The position numbers and the translations under genes are program-made. Shown piece by piece: positions 16,420 through 27,900 of a DNA stretch of 64,000 nucleotides. The stretch lies in NCBI GenBank assembly GCA_029379385.1, contig CM055607.1, forward strand, positions 1,488,001-1,552,000, read 5' to 3'. The notes beneath the pieces were generated by a model. The model saw only the letters and a list, made by a program, of their open reading frames with translations, was not told the origin of the DNA and ran no database searches. The first letter of the stretch is position 1; each line of letters starts with the position of its first letter. Origin of the DNA: Quillaja saponaria. Taxonomy: Eukaryota; Streptophyta; Magnoliopsida; Fabales; Quillajaceae.

Positions 16420-17191
16420 ATGAAGCTGTTCTCAATTTGGGTTATAGCCATCCTCCTACTCCAGGTACATTGCAGATATGCCTCAAATGTCAATACTCTT
16501 TTCTCAAGCAAAAAAGAATAAAAAAACTCCCTAATTTATACTTTTCTGTACATATTTTTTAGGCATTTGCAGAGGCTTCATCATTCAGTTCTGCTTCTGC
16601 AGCCTATTCTCTTGAAAATGTGAGTTCAACCACTTCTTTTGGCACTTCCTTTATTATATAGCACAACCCAAATTACAGATACATTGCTACTTTATTTTCT
16701 TCAATTCTCTGCTCCCAAAATTGAAGAAAATTAGTAAACATGAACATGGGTGTCTTCTCAATCGATCTTGCGTTTTGACATTTTAGGTACAAGTGAATGA
16801 AGGAAGCAATGTGATCTCTGTTAACAAAATCAGTAAGTTGAATGTCTCGTCTTATTAAAATCAATGACTCTATAGTATAATAATATTGATTAATTTTAAC
16901 TTTTTTCAATATCACCTATAACTTTTTAGACTAGGATATAATATTTTTGTATTTCTCATTAAATTTGATATTATTATTTCTTAAATTGTTTTTTGGGTGT
17001 GACATCTTAGATTGTGACCATGCATGCTCAGAAGATGTAGTAAGGCATTTAAAAAGAAGAGATGCAAACGAGCTTGCAAGGCATGTTGCAATGTATGCCA
17101 CTGCGTACCACCGGGAACTTATGGCCATAAGGAGTTGTGTCCGTGTTATGCAAAGCTCAAGACCCATGGACATAAGCCTAAGTGTCCTTGA
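16420..17191 (+). pseudogene. GASA/snakin peptide gene, frameshifted
   Basis: Exons 16420-16464, 16563-16619, 16787-16832 and 17011-17191 join in phase: a signal peptide, a Ser/Ala-rich linker, then the start of the Cys-rich GASA domain (NCDHAC). After the second Cys the frame is lost near 17028-17032. In the +1 frame the rest of the domain is perfect: CKRACKACCNVCHC, VPPGTYG, LCPCYA and the ending KPKCP with stop at 17189-17191. Counting across the shift, all 12 family cysteines are present. A one-base deletion therefore separates a secreted gibberellin-regulated Cys-rich peptide into two frames. As written, the product would run into a 60-residue non-GASA tail. Either a recent pseudogene or a base-call error; the otherwise perfect domain makes an error quite possible. 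Confidence 0.8.
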
Positions 17192-17897
17192 AAATATATA
17201 ACACAATTTTACTTATTTTTTAATATTTAGCCCTAGCCGAGTCCGGGCCAATAATCATGTTATTAATTTTAAGTGAGAGATTTAAATGTTGTTGTCATTG
17301 CTAGTAATCATGTACTAATAAGGAACAAATTCCAGATAACTATTTGGATTGAAGTTTATAAGCAGCTTGTTTCTCCATGTAATAAAGGGTTAATTCATTG
17401 ATTAATGCTACTCTATTTTTTTCTTTCATGAACTTTAATAAATTTTTAAGTTAGTTGTTGTTTTATCATAAATATTTTCTTTTTATTCAGATGAGTAAAA
17501 TTTAACACAAGCGTGACAGTAATTTATTATTTATGTCTACTAGCCTCTATTTTTTTTTTTTTTCACACACTAATAAATTTCGGTGACTAAATGTGGTGGT
17601 ATAATTAGGAAGAAAATTTATCAGTAGGTATATATCTTGGTAAAAGAGTTGACTGAATTATATACCACATATATATAAATATTACAAAACCTTAGCAGGA
17701 TTAAGACACAAGATAATAAAACTTCAGCATGATGTTATATATCTGCCTTTAGGAACTTGAGGCTTATCTAAATGCATGCCTTAATTATTCTTAATTTCTA
17801 TACCATTCATACTATATAATTAATTATACTACAAATAGCTTAAATTTCTGCTTTTTATAATTAATATATATAGCTAAGTAGGAGGTAGGTGCTTTGA
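17192..17897. other. Spacer between convergent GASA genes
   Basis: About 700 bp of AT-rich sequence that must hold both 3' UTRs. No ORF or element recognised. Confidence 0.5.
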
Positions 17898-18412
17898 TCA
17901 AGGACACTTGTGCCTTCCACCATGAGTGGTCATATTGGCATAGCAAGGACACACATCTTCGTTTCCAGAAGTCCCTGGTGGCACGCAGTTGCACCTGTCA
18001 CAGCAAGTGTTGCATGCCCTTATGCACATCTTGTTCCTCGAGGCCTTGCTGCACCTGTACTTGCACTTGCCCTCGCAATCTATATAATAAATAATAAAAA
18101 AATTTACCCTTTGCTGGATTCATCAATACTGACTAAAAGATCCAAAATCATTCCATTACCTATTTTCTGGGCTGCAACCATGTATTGTATTCTCCCATAG
18201 ATCTCTAGCTGAAAATATTTTTGCAAAAAATTAAGAAAAATTAGAATCAAAATTAAACCCATAATCTATTTTAGCAATTAAAGATTCTCCTTATAAAACG
18301 TACACCAAACAAGATTAGATTAGCAGTTTACCTCATGAATCAGAATAAAGCAAAGGACTACCAACATTAGCGTTGTCTTGTTGAAGGCCATATTATTTGC
18401 AGCTTTTATCAT
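17898..18412 (-). CDS. GASA/snakin gibberellin-regulated peptide
   Basis: Three exons (18412-18332, 18208-18160, 18079-17898) give 103 aa, or 96 aa if the in-frame second ATG at 18391 is used. The hydrophobic stretch TLMLVVLCFILI is a signal peptide, so the product is secreted. A short linker leads to a complete GASA domain of about 60 residues with all 12 cysteines in family spacing, including CIRACNTCC, CNCVPPGTSG, VCPCYANM and the terminal KCP. GASA peptides form six disulfides and act in growth, redox and defence responses; this gene's specific role cannot be told. It faces the frameshifted GASA gene tail to tail, which suggests an inverted tandem duplication. Its core (RNKMCIRAC) differs enough from the other copy (KKKRCKRAC) that the duplication is not recent. 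Confidence 0.9.
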
Positions 18413-18435
18413 TTCTTAAGGTACAAGAGATCTTG

Positions 18436-18436
18436 T

Positions 18437-18470
<34 letters not shown>

Positions 18471-18472
18471 AA
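18436..18472. repeat. GT/GA microsatellite
   Basis: A (GT)n run passes directly into a (GA)n run in the 5' leader of the GASA gene on the minus strand. Such leader microsatellites are often length-polymorphic. Confidence 0.85.
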
Positions 18473-18504
18473 TTGTGGTTTAGAAGACTGAAGCTGTGCT
18501 GCAC

Positions 18505-18512
18505 TATATATA
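18505..18512 (-). promoter_or_regulatory. Putative TATA box of GASA copy 2
   Basis: TATATATA on the minus strand about 90 bases upstream of the ATG, flanked by GC-containing sequence. Confidence 0.5.
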
Positions 18513-18699
18513 GGGAAAGGTAAAAAAGAGGTTTGAGTTTCCATCAAGTTTGTGTATGCAAGTAGTGTGATCTCCTGTAAAACTTTCCCATTCAAATATG
18601 CAATTAACTTGTCATATATGTATCCGTGAATGACCAAAGTAAATGTTATATCATTTACTAAACTTGTTTTCTTCTTCCTTTAAGGGTTTAGTGGATTTA

Positions 18700-21360
18700 T
18701 TTTCCCTCTACATTAATAAACCATTTTCTCATTAAATTTGGCATAGCCACCTAGCTAGATAGATAATCATGCACACCTAGTGATGCTAGAAATAAATAAA
18801 AGGATTGAAATTTCTCATGTTATGCAGTGACTCAACCTAGGTTACAGGAGTCACTAACATTCATTAAAAGGTCATTTAATAGTTTCTTTATTTGTTGACC
18901 TTTCGCTATTTGGTAGCTGTAATTGAGATCAATTCTTTTTTTTTTATTTGCTATGTTAATTAATCAAATTCACTTAATTAAGTCAAAATAATAATAATAA
19001 TAATGGACAGCTAGCCCACAAGCCCTTATATATTTAGTGTTGCTAGAAATATAACTAGTGATTAATGTGAGGATCATGCTATACAATAAATGAAATTAAT
19101 AAAGAACAAAAAATTGGAGTTCTTATTTTCCTAACAATTCTAGAGGAATTAGCTAGGGATTTCAAATTTTTCTACATGATGATAAAGATATGCATATCAC
19201 ATGTTAATTAGATGGCTCTTAATAAAATTACTTTGTTAGAGTTTAAGGATATCAACACTGAATTTGAAGGTGGAAAATTTAAAGTTGAAGACAAGTCATG
19301 ATTTTTATATGTATGAATAGACTTACATTAAATTGACCTTTTTAGAATGAAGATGTTAAGTTTCTTACTTTGGTTTCAATTGGAAAGGTATCACGGATTG
19401 CCTCTATCTGCTTCCTTAATTACTTCAAGCACAATTTGATTTGAATAAACTCCAAGAAATTTTTTTTAAGTCTTTGGTTAGTATACTTCATCCATCTTTC
19501 CACAATTTTCATCTACATATTCAATGGGTGACTGTTGTATCACATGTAGGTAGTTAATTGAAGAGTTCATTACTCTCTCTCTCCATTTTTTTGTAAGAAT
19601 AATCTATAGTTATTAAAAAAATACCTGTTTTTTTTTTTTTTTTTTTCAATTAAGATTTTTTCTTTCAATTAGTAAGAAATAGAAAGCGAAGTAGGAGCTA
19701 GTATGTATTTGGGAGCAAAAATTATTTTCTTAATTTTTTTTTATTGATTTAAGTTGACAACATTATTTACAATAATAAATTAGATATTATATAGTAACTA
19801 CTTGATTGACTATACATTTAATAAAATATTTTTATTGTCTTTAACGATTTATTTTTTAGTACATAATATCGTACATTATCAGTAACACAACCAATTTATG
19901 TGTTAGTAATAAATTCATCATAAATTGTCTTTAATTATCACATTTCAAGTAACCAAAATGATTATCTGTTGGTTTGTGTTTAAGTAAATAATATATCATA
20001 AATTGTCAATGCACAACTAATTTATATGTTGTTTTGTGTTTTTGTACATTATATATAATATATATGACGTCTGTCACAACCACTTTTTGTGTTAATAAAA
20101 TAATCTATCACTGATGTCTTTATAATCCACTTAATGTGTTAATATACATTTCATCTTTAATTGTATGTAACTTAAACAATTTATGGTTATTTTGTGTTTA
20201 GTAACATAATATATTGTAAATCATCGGTATCACAGTCAATATATATATATTACATAGACGTGTAATATATATCTCGTAAATTGTCTTTCAGTGAGCCTAT
20301 TTATGTGTTAATATATATTTAATCGTCAATTGTTTGTAATTGAGACGATTTATGTGTTTTGTGTTTTAGTAGTCAACTTATATGTGAATACATAATTCAT
20401 AGTTAATCGTTAATCACTTTGACGATTTATGTGTTTCATCTTTCTACAAGTGTTAATACACATTCATCGTAACTCGATAGTAATGCAAGTGATAGATGTG
20501 TTGTTAAAAGTTTAGTACACATAACCTATTTAGTGTAGATTGAAAACATATAGTTCTATGCTAATTTTTTATATAAATAATAATTAAATGAAAAAAAAAT
20601 TATATTCATGTTCAATATTTTATATTAACGTTTTTTTAATAATTTGTTATTAATAAACTGAATTAAAAATTATTACAAAAGTTTTGGTATATCTAAAAGC
20701 TCAACCGCTTTACATGACACATTAGTAACACATTCTCATCCCAGAAATTTTTTCTATTTTTTAGGGATATTGAGCAATTGTGAGTAGTTATAACTAGAAT
20801 TTTATTTTTTTTTCAAAAACACTTTTTAAATTAATTAGAATAAAGAGGTAAAGAAGTTAGTATGTACATGCGACAAACAGCCAGTATATATAGTTATAAA
20901 ATGATGTATGCATTTTTTAAACTAGACAATTTTTTTTGTGGATGTTACATAGCAATGGATATGTAGTTATTGTTACAGATGCACATTATCTAAGCCTGAA
21001 AGGTAAATAAACAAATCCTGCTCATCCCATAACCAACTTTATCTTAGCATACTAAGCTACATTCTTATACACAAACGGCAGCAATTTCAGAAATGCATCT
21101 TCTCTATTGATAAATACAAAGAGTATACAGGAAGCACCATGATCAGCCCATAACCACTAAATTATACAATTTGTTGGCAGACTATATTCTTGATCATTCG
21201 ACAAGGGCATACAGATCATTCAGGAGATGTCACAAATCACCTTTAGACTAAATAAGCTGATACAGACCATGACAAATTTTCTATTGTAGCTAAAGATAAA
21301 AGCATGACTAAGTTCTCTATAAAAATCAACTTCAGAAGAGCTTTTACAAAGAATTGCATT
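18700..21360. other. AT-rich intergenic region
   Basis: No gene seen. It contains long T and A runs, and between about 19850 and 20520 a degenerate repeat array reported separately. 20860-21360 is less repetitive and lies just downstream of the decayed mTERF-like gene on the minus strand. Confidence 0.5.
19850..20520. repeat. Degenerate AT-rich tandem repeat array
   Basis: The motifs ATTTATGTGTTAAT, TTTTGTGTTTAGTACATAAT and ATCGTAAATTGTC recur in similar order several times (for example near 19898, 19973, 20033, 20133, 20190, 20304, 20357, 20446). Spacing is irregular, at roughly 60-170 bases, and copies are diverged. It looks like an old satellite-like array or decayed nested MITEs. Confidence 0.5.
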
Positions 21361-21361
21361 A

Positions 21362-24033
21362 CTACGTTTCTCTTGCATCAACTAATCTACAGTAATTCTA
21401 GAGGCAACTAGAACCGAACCCAGCATTGAGTGCATTGTGCCATGCAATCTCCTTTCCAACCAACATTATACCCCAAAATTTTTGATTTCAAAGAAGGTTC
21501 TGAAGAGATTTTCCTTTAATACGTACCCCACTCCTTTTCCAAGACCTGCACATTCGTTTTTAACTCAACTTCAAGACTACAACCAAGAACCTCAGGAAAT
21601 TTTTTTAGCAACTTGTAGAGATCATCATTAGAAAGGCTTAAACCCCTTAGATACTCCAATATTTCATTAACTGTCTCAATTTTGGACACTTACTTCTTAC
21701 ATTCTTCTCCCCAGTACGGGGAATGAACTTAACCAAATGCTTACCCAAGTATCTTGTCTTTTTCATCGTCGCTGAAATTGAAAGTAGAAAGAGCTCGTCT
21801 GCAAGACTCCCACCTACTCAATTCTTCATCAGTCATAGTTACATCTACTTGTGCACTTGAATTTATTTACCCACTTCTTAGGAGTATCCGAGGTCCAAGC
21901 TACTCCACTCACTTGGTGAAAAGCTTACATTCAACAGTATATACCTGCGCTGCTTGTGCAAAACCATGCTGTCCTTAGACTATATTAGAGTTTTCATACT
22001 TGCATTGTAAATCTAAAAAGCATAATGATATATTGGAGGAGGAGGAGAGATATTTGAGAAAAAACTATTCTTAGATAGTCCCAACTTTTACAAGTAGAGA
22101 CTTTTGCACATGAAACACAAGTGGATAATAGAAATAAGTGCGGGGAGTATTTCAACTGAACACAACAACGACACTGGTAAAGATTGAATACATGTGTTGA
22201 AATATCATATAAGTCTGGAAGAAGTTAGATTGACAAAAAACATGTCATTACAGCAAGACAAGCATGGTCATAATTTCCAAAATATGCCTCACATTCAAAA
22301 TATAAAACATTTGCTAAAATTCAAACCACTATCATGATTTGCTTAATATTAGAGATGAAAAGGATATGCGCATTGGGTCCTTATGGAGATGACCTAATTT
22401 GGTTTTGTTGGATATTAGTGCTCCAACAACTAGTAGTGAAAGAGTGTCAAACAAAACTAATATAAATTGTGAAGGAGTGGCTAGCAGAATAAGGTGAAAG
22501 GGTAAAATTTTGGCGGTGATTTTTGATGTAGGCTGAGAAAGAGCATCTGAGCCTATTTTATCAATAATGAGCAGGGTTAGCACTGGTGAGTCCGGGCCTG
22601 CTATAAATTTGAGAAGGGATCAAGGACAAAGAGAATTATGATACACCAGCCAATCCCAACTCCAATATTTTCCACAGGAGGGAAATGAAAGATAGTTGTT
22701 TCTTGAGCCTTTTTCTTAGAATGCATGGGACAGATTGAGGGAAGAGTGCTTTCTATTGCGGGGCAAGTTCTTGCAGCTCAGTGGTTAATCCTGCAAACGA
22801 ATGGGGATACGTGGCCTTTTATGGTTGTGTTGATGTATCCAACTTGCATTGAAGTGAAGCTGGTTTCTGGTTTCAGGCTTCAGGCTTATACAGGGCAGTT
22901 GGTAGGCTTGTTTTACTTATCAGAGAATTAAAACAGAGAATACGAAAAGATCTTCTTCATAAGCCAAAGTGCTGAAATGGAATCTGGAATCTAAACCTAT
23001 GAACTAAAAGCCTCTTCATAATATCCTCTTCTGCTCATTCACCTATGAACTAAAATCTAGAAATCATACCAGAATTGATAACTGCTTCAAGCCCAATCAT
23101 TTTTCTTGTGCTTTTTTGGACAGAAACTGCATGTTAGTACACTGCAATTTCTAACGGATGTCCTTTTGCAACAAGGGGAAAGAGAAAAAAAAATGAAGTT
23201 TGCATTTCATTTGAAACTACAAAATTACCAATTAACAATATACTAAAATTTATTTTGGTTTGGGGTCATTGGCTGTTGTTTTTAATGGTTAACACTTGCA
23301 ACATGCTTATCTACACTACTCAACTAAGCCAAGCCTTAAATAACAAAATAGTTGGGGTGGGTTAATACAACTATTATTTATAGCCACTAGAATTTACTAG
23401 AGATCTGAAATGGAACTCACAGCATAATAGCAGAACCGTGATGCATTATCAAGAGTCATTAGAGGACAAGTCAATCGTGTAGCCAGCATCCCTGCACTGA
23501 CTTTTCCCCTAACGTTTTCATTTTCTGACACCCATTTACGAAATCTTTCCTGGGTTCCTAACCGTGTGCTGTGCTTTGAACAAAGCACTCTGCTTTTTTC
23601 TTTCTTTGCTTTGTTTCCCTTGGAACTGTTAGATTCTTGATGTGTTCAAAGAATTGTAGAAAATATATCGGCATACTATTTGTATAATTGAGGAGAAGAT
23701 GATTTTACTCTTGGATAATGATATTTATACAAATTAGCAATCCCGTTGTCCATATTAGATAATATGTGATCCCCGGAAAACGCCTCCATTCAAAATGAAA
23801 CTCAATGATTAGGGAAGAAACACCACTTACTAAAAGTTAGCCAAATGAATCTTGCAAAGGAAGAGTGAGAGATCAGGTGAATTACCGGAGTAACGGAAAC
23901 TTGATTTGAAGCTACAAGAGAACCGAGACGCCGGAAACACAGCTAGAGGTTCGAGGTTGAGACCGTCCATTTCAGCTTTTCTTATTGGAAGTATTGAGCA
24001 AACCCGAGTCTGAAAATTGCCCACCACCTCCAT
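21362..24033 (-). pseudogene. mTERF-like organellar protein, decayed 3' half
   Basis: On the minus strand, exons 24033-23886 and 23635-23421 join in phase into 121 intact codons starting MEVVGNFQTRVC, a transit-peptide-like N-terminus. A third exon-like block near 23126-23060 (STRKMIGLEAVINS) fits the frame only with one base missing. Between about 21880 and 21362 lies a recognisable C-terminal region: TPKKWVNKFKC, then TDEELSRWESCRRALSTF, HSPYWGEE, LSLSNDDLYKLLKKFPEVLG, and the ending KGDCMAQCTQCWVRF. This region holds at least three in-frame stop codons (TAA after KILG, in place of a Gln, and in place of a Glu) and at least two frameshifts. I match it from memory to a plant mTERF-related protein; the family name is less certain than the pseudogene status. 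The first exons could still be transcribed. Confidence 0.6.
22000..23060. other. Middle of the mTERF-like pseudogene, unassigned
   Basis: I could not place exons here. A 68-codon plus-strand ORF at 22725-22931 resembles nothing I know. This kilobase may hold decayed introns, lost exons or an insertion. Confidence 0.3.
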
Positions 24034-24039
24034 TGTTAC

Positions 24040-24890
24040 AAGGAACTGTAGACCACATTTGATTTTTGAGAAAGACAAAAAAATGGTGGTCCAGATAAAA
24101 TCACAATTGCATCAGACGAAAAGAAACTTGAAAAATTGAAGGGAAAAGAAATAAACGAAGTAATGGAGGGCAATTCCAATTGTAACTTGTCGGCTTAGCA
24201 AGTCAAATGATTGTGATTTATTATTATTTTAAAGCATATTATTTTCTTATTCCCTGATTGGCTAACGAAGTTGAGTTGGAAAGGGACGGGGAGATGGTTG
24301 GGTTTAATATTTATTATCTTCCAAATTCAAATTTTAATTCTTAGTTTAATTTATTTAATTGTATAAAATTATTTAACTTAAAAGTAATTAATTTCAGAAG
24401 TAATTTCAGTTAAAAAAATGTTCTTTACTCGGCATAGATGGGAGACGAATTTGAGTTAAATTTTCTGTAATTATTTCTATTAATTTTATAAATTCTTTAT
24501 TTCTGACTTATACTTTATTTTCTTCAAGTGGTCATCACTTTCTTAATTTAATATATTATAGTAAATTTTCATTAAAAATTTTCCATCCCAAACAAGGCCT
24601 AGTAGATCCAGAATATGGTATAGTAAATGTTTTCCATATACATTGCATTCGTTACCAGTCTTTTTAACTTTTTCCACGTAACTCAATCATCACTGTCTCT
24701 CTCACCGGCACTCCATCGCCGGTGGAATCCTGTTCAACTCACCCATCTTCCTCTATTTCTCAATTAAATAATTATTATATTATATAATTGTTTAATTGAT
24801 AATCAATTATTACTACTATAAATTATTGAATCCTCATTCATTCGATAAACATCAGCTTAGACTAATTTCTATCACTTCCCTCACACTCTT
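24040..24890. other. Divergent promoter region
   Basis: Lies between the mTERF-like pseudogene start (minus) and the DUF616 gene (plus). Very AT-rich around 24200-24600; nothing else recognised. Confidence 0.4.
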
Positions 24891-24894
24891 CCTC

Positions 24895-24901
24895 TATAAA
24901 A
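24895..24901 (+). promoter_or_regulatory. Putative TATA box of DUF616 gene
   Basis: TATAAAA, 61-67 bases before the ATG at 24962, next to a CT-rich leader. Confidence 0.45.
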
Positions 24902-24961
24902 AGACTTAGCCCTCTCTTTCTTTTTCCGTGTGAGGGAGTGACTGATTGTTACAATGCTAGT

Positions 24962-27900
24962 ATGGCTCAGTACAGGCAATCAGGGATGGAGAGGTTTGGG
25001 CTACGGGGCAGTCACGATCTCAACCTCTCAAACGGCACGTCTGATCATGTGGCAATTGGGGTTCGTGCAGCGCCGCATAAGCAGCATAGGCCTCGACGGT
25101 CGGCTCGATCCGACAAGAGTCTTCAGTTTTCTGTTGGGGCTGTCATCGTGTTTCTCGCTTTAGTCCTTGCCGTTACTGTCCTTGCGTACTATTACCTCTC
25201 TAGAGACAGTAAAGGTCAGATTTTGAGAATGAATATGAGTACTATATGAATAGTGATTTGGTATTTGCATTCTTGGGTTCTATATAATCAAACCTTTCGT
25301 TTAAAAGGCCCCTTATTTATTTATTTATTTATTTTGGTGGGTGAGAAAGATGTAGAATGCACAAAAGGCAGCTCAAATCTGAATCTTTTATGGCATGCCG
25401 TTTCAATTTGTGAGGGAAGTAGGGAACATGGTTAAGTAGCTGAGTTAGGAGTTGGGTTTATGTTATTGGTCCATTTAAGGAAAGCTATAAGCTTATAGAG
25501 TGTGTTTTTCTCTTCCTGTTTAATACATTCAGATTATTTTTTTTTTGGTTGGGGTACAAAGCTAGGGTTTTTTTTCTTCCGATTTTACTACTTTCCTGTT
25601 GAAAAAATTTTATTACATGTTTTTGTATTGCAATTATCCTTTGTTCAGTGGCTTCAGAAAGAGACAGCAACTTTGGAATTGTGTACTTGACGATTTTGGG
25701 TTCTTGACTTATTTATTTGTTCAATTGAGATTTCAGATGGGGAATGAAAGTCTGAAAAACTTTGGGGTTTGAATGACGTTACTCAGTTTGAGAAATTTGT
25801 TTCCGTAGTAGTAAGTGCAGAAGAACAGGTTTTAGTTCCTTCAAATAAAATGTAAATGGAGAATCCATCTCTGCTAGCCCAATTCCTTACCTAATTACCA
25901 GGGCACATTCCCTTTCTAAGAAGGAATGTGATCTTGCAAGTCTCAAAAGACAGGAATTTGTTTACCCATGAATAATATTTGTAAATCATATTGTGGTCTG
26001 ATTCCTATGAATTTTTTAATATTTCCTTTGGAAGCAGATGAGCGTTTTATGACCATTCTATGACTGTTTATCTGTTGTTGCAGAAATAAAGAATCTCGAT
26101 ATGGAGAATGATGATTTGAAGAGTGACTCTGATTTTCTTACAAATGTGACACGCTTTGAAACAGATAAAGTCCTCAAGTTTGGCCAGGGTTCTATAGGGC
26201 ATGGGGGAGATTCAAGGTTTTGGGATAGGGATGATAGGAGAAGGGATGAAGATTACAATGAGGATGTGTTTGAGCATACCAACCAGCATGCCAAGGATGA
26301 AACTACACACGTGGATAATGCTATTGCAAAAACAAATGCTGGAAACAAGATACCTTCCCTTGATGATTCTCACAAAGGTTTGGGGCGACGAGGTGTTGGA
26401 TTGTACAATGAAGCTGGACGTAATGAGTTGAAAATGTATGAAGCAGAATATGAGGCCTCTCTGCGAAAAGGGGGCCAGTTAACAGAAGATAATAGCAATA
26501 TGAAGCAACCATCCCATGATGATGATGTGGGAAACGGGAATGAGGTGACAGATATCAATGATGAGTATGATGACAACATTGATTCTCATGATGCTGAAAT
26601 GGAAGAATATGATAATAGTAGACAAAGGAGAGGGGTGCGTTCTAATGTAGTCAAATCACATGTTGAAAGTCGTAAAGAGGCATCTGATTCTTTTGATTCT
26701 GGAATCAAGAATGGTGTTGCTTCTGAAGATGTTGATGGAGTTGTTACAAAGTCTTTTGAGGGGGAATCTTCTTTGATTACTAAAACTTCTCATGATGTAA
26801 AAACAAAAACAACAAGAAAGTCACACCTGGAATCTAAAAGGAAACCCAGACGCCGCAAATTTTCAGGTATAGGGTGTGTTCTTCATGGATGTGGGTGTGT
26901 ATATTTGCATTGGTTTCCTTAGTAAAGTTGTTTTCATGGAGTTACCAATCGCTACTTATAGACAAACTCTAGAAAGATTAGATTTGCTGCTACATCTAGA
27001 CTGACCACTTAATCTAAACTGTGTTTTGAGTAAAATATTTGTTGCTTTATTCAGTAGGTTCATTTTTGCAAGTTGCCTAATTCGGTAACATCTAGTCCTT
27101 CTGGTCATTTAAGTTTGATGTGTTGGATTTGTGAAAGCGTGATGGTTAAAGCTTTCATTGTCAGATTACTATTGAAACTTTGATTGTCCTAATGGAAGAG
27201 AAATTGACATTTAATCAGAGAGCAAAACATGAAAACCATGTTCTCATTGTCTTAAATACTTGTTCTATGTGGATGGATGTATGCAAGCATCAGGGTCTAC
27301 TGCATGATATACATAGAACATGGTGAAATGGTGTTTTGATTTTTGCAATATGCAAGTATAGTACACATCAATCACATTAAATTAAACAAGTCTAAATCAT
27401 CAACTCTGTGCTGCTGTTCCTCTCGAATCTTCATGGCTTTCATTATTTCTTCCCCTAGTTTTAAGCTCTACACGAGATTATTAATTTTCCAGAGTTTTCC
27501 TATTTACTAAATGATATTGAAGATAATATTATTGTGTCTTATGAGTGTTACGATAATCATGTTATGATCTTCAACATTATTGAATTACTTGGATATTTGA
27601 ACCACTCCAATTGCTAGGAGGAATTTAATCTGAATTAATATGCATGACATGATTGTTTTATTAAGTAAAAACTATAGACCAAGCTAGAGAAGAAAGGAAG
27701 AAGGAGGTTAGAAGCTCAGATCACATATATGATAACACCAAAGGTGGACTTGAGGAAGAAAATATTTAAACTAATAAATTTTGTAACTTAAATACCCATG
27801 GCAGCTTGAAGGCTTTTCTGTTGAAATATTTGGTCATAACTCTTGATTAAGGAAAAAAAAAGAAAAACAAAAAAAAAAGCTCATCTAATAGACTGATGGC

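Noticed and set aside
22725..22931. 68-codon plus-strand ORF inside the mTERF-like pseudogene
   Set aside because: Composition looks almost coding, but no homology is recognised and there is no splice context; kept only as unassigned.
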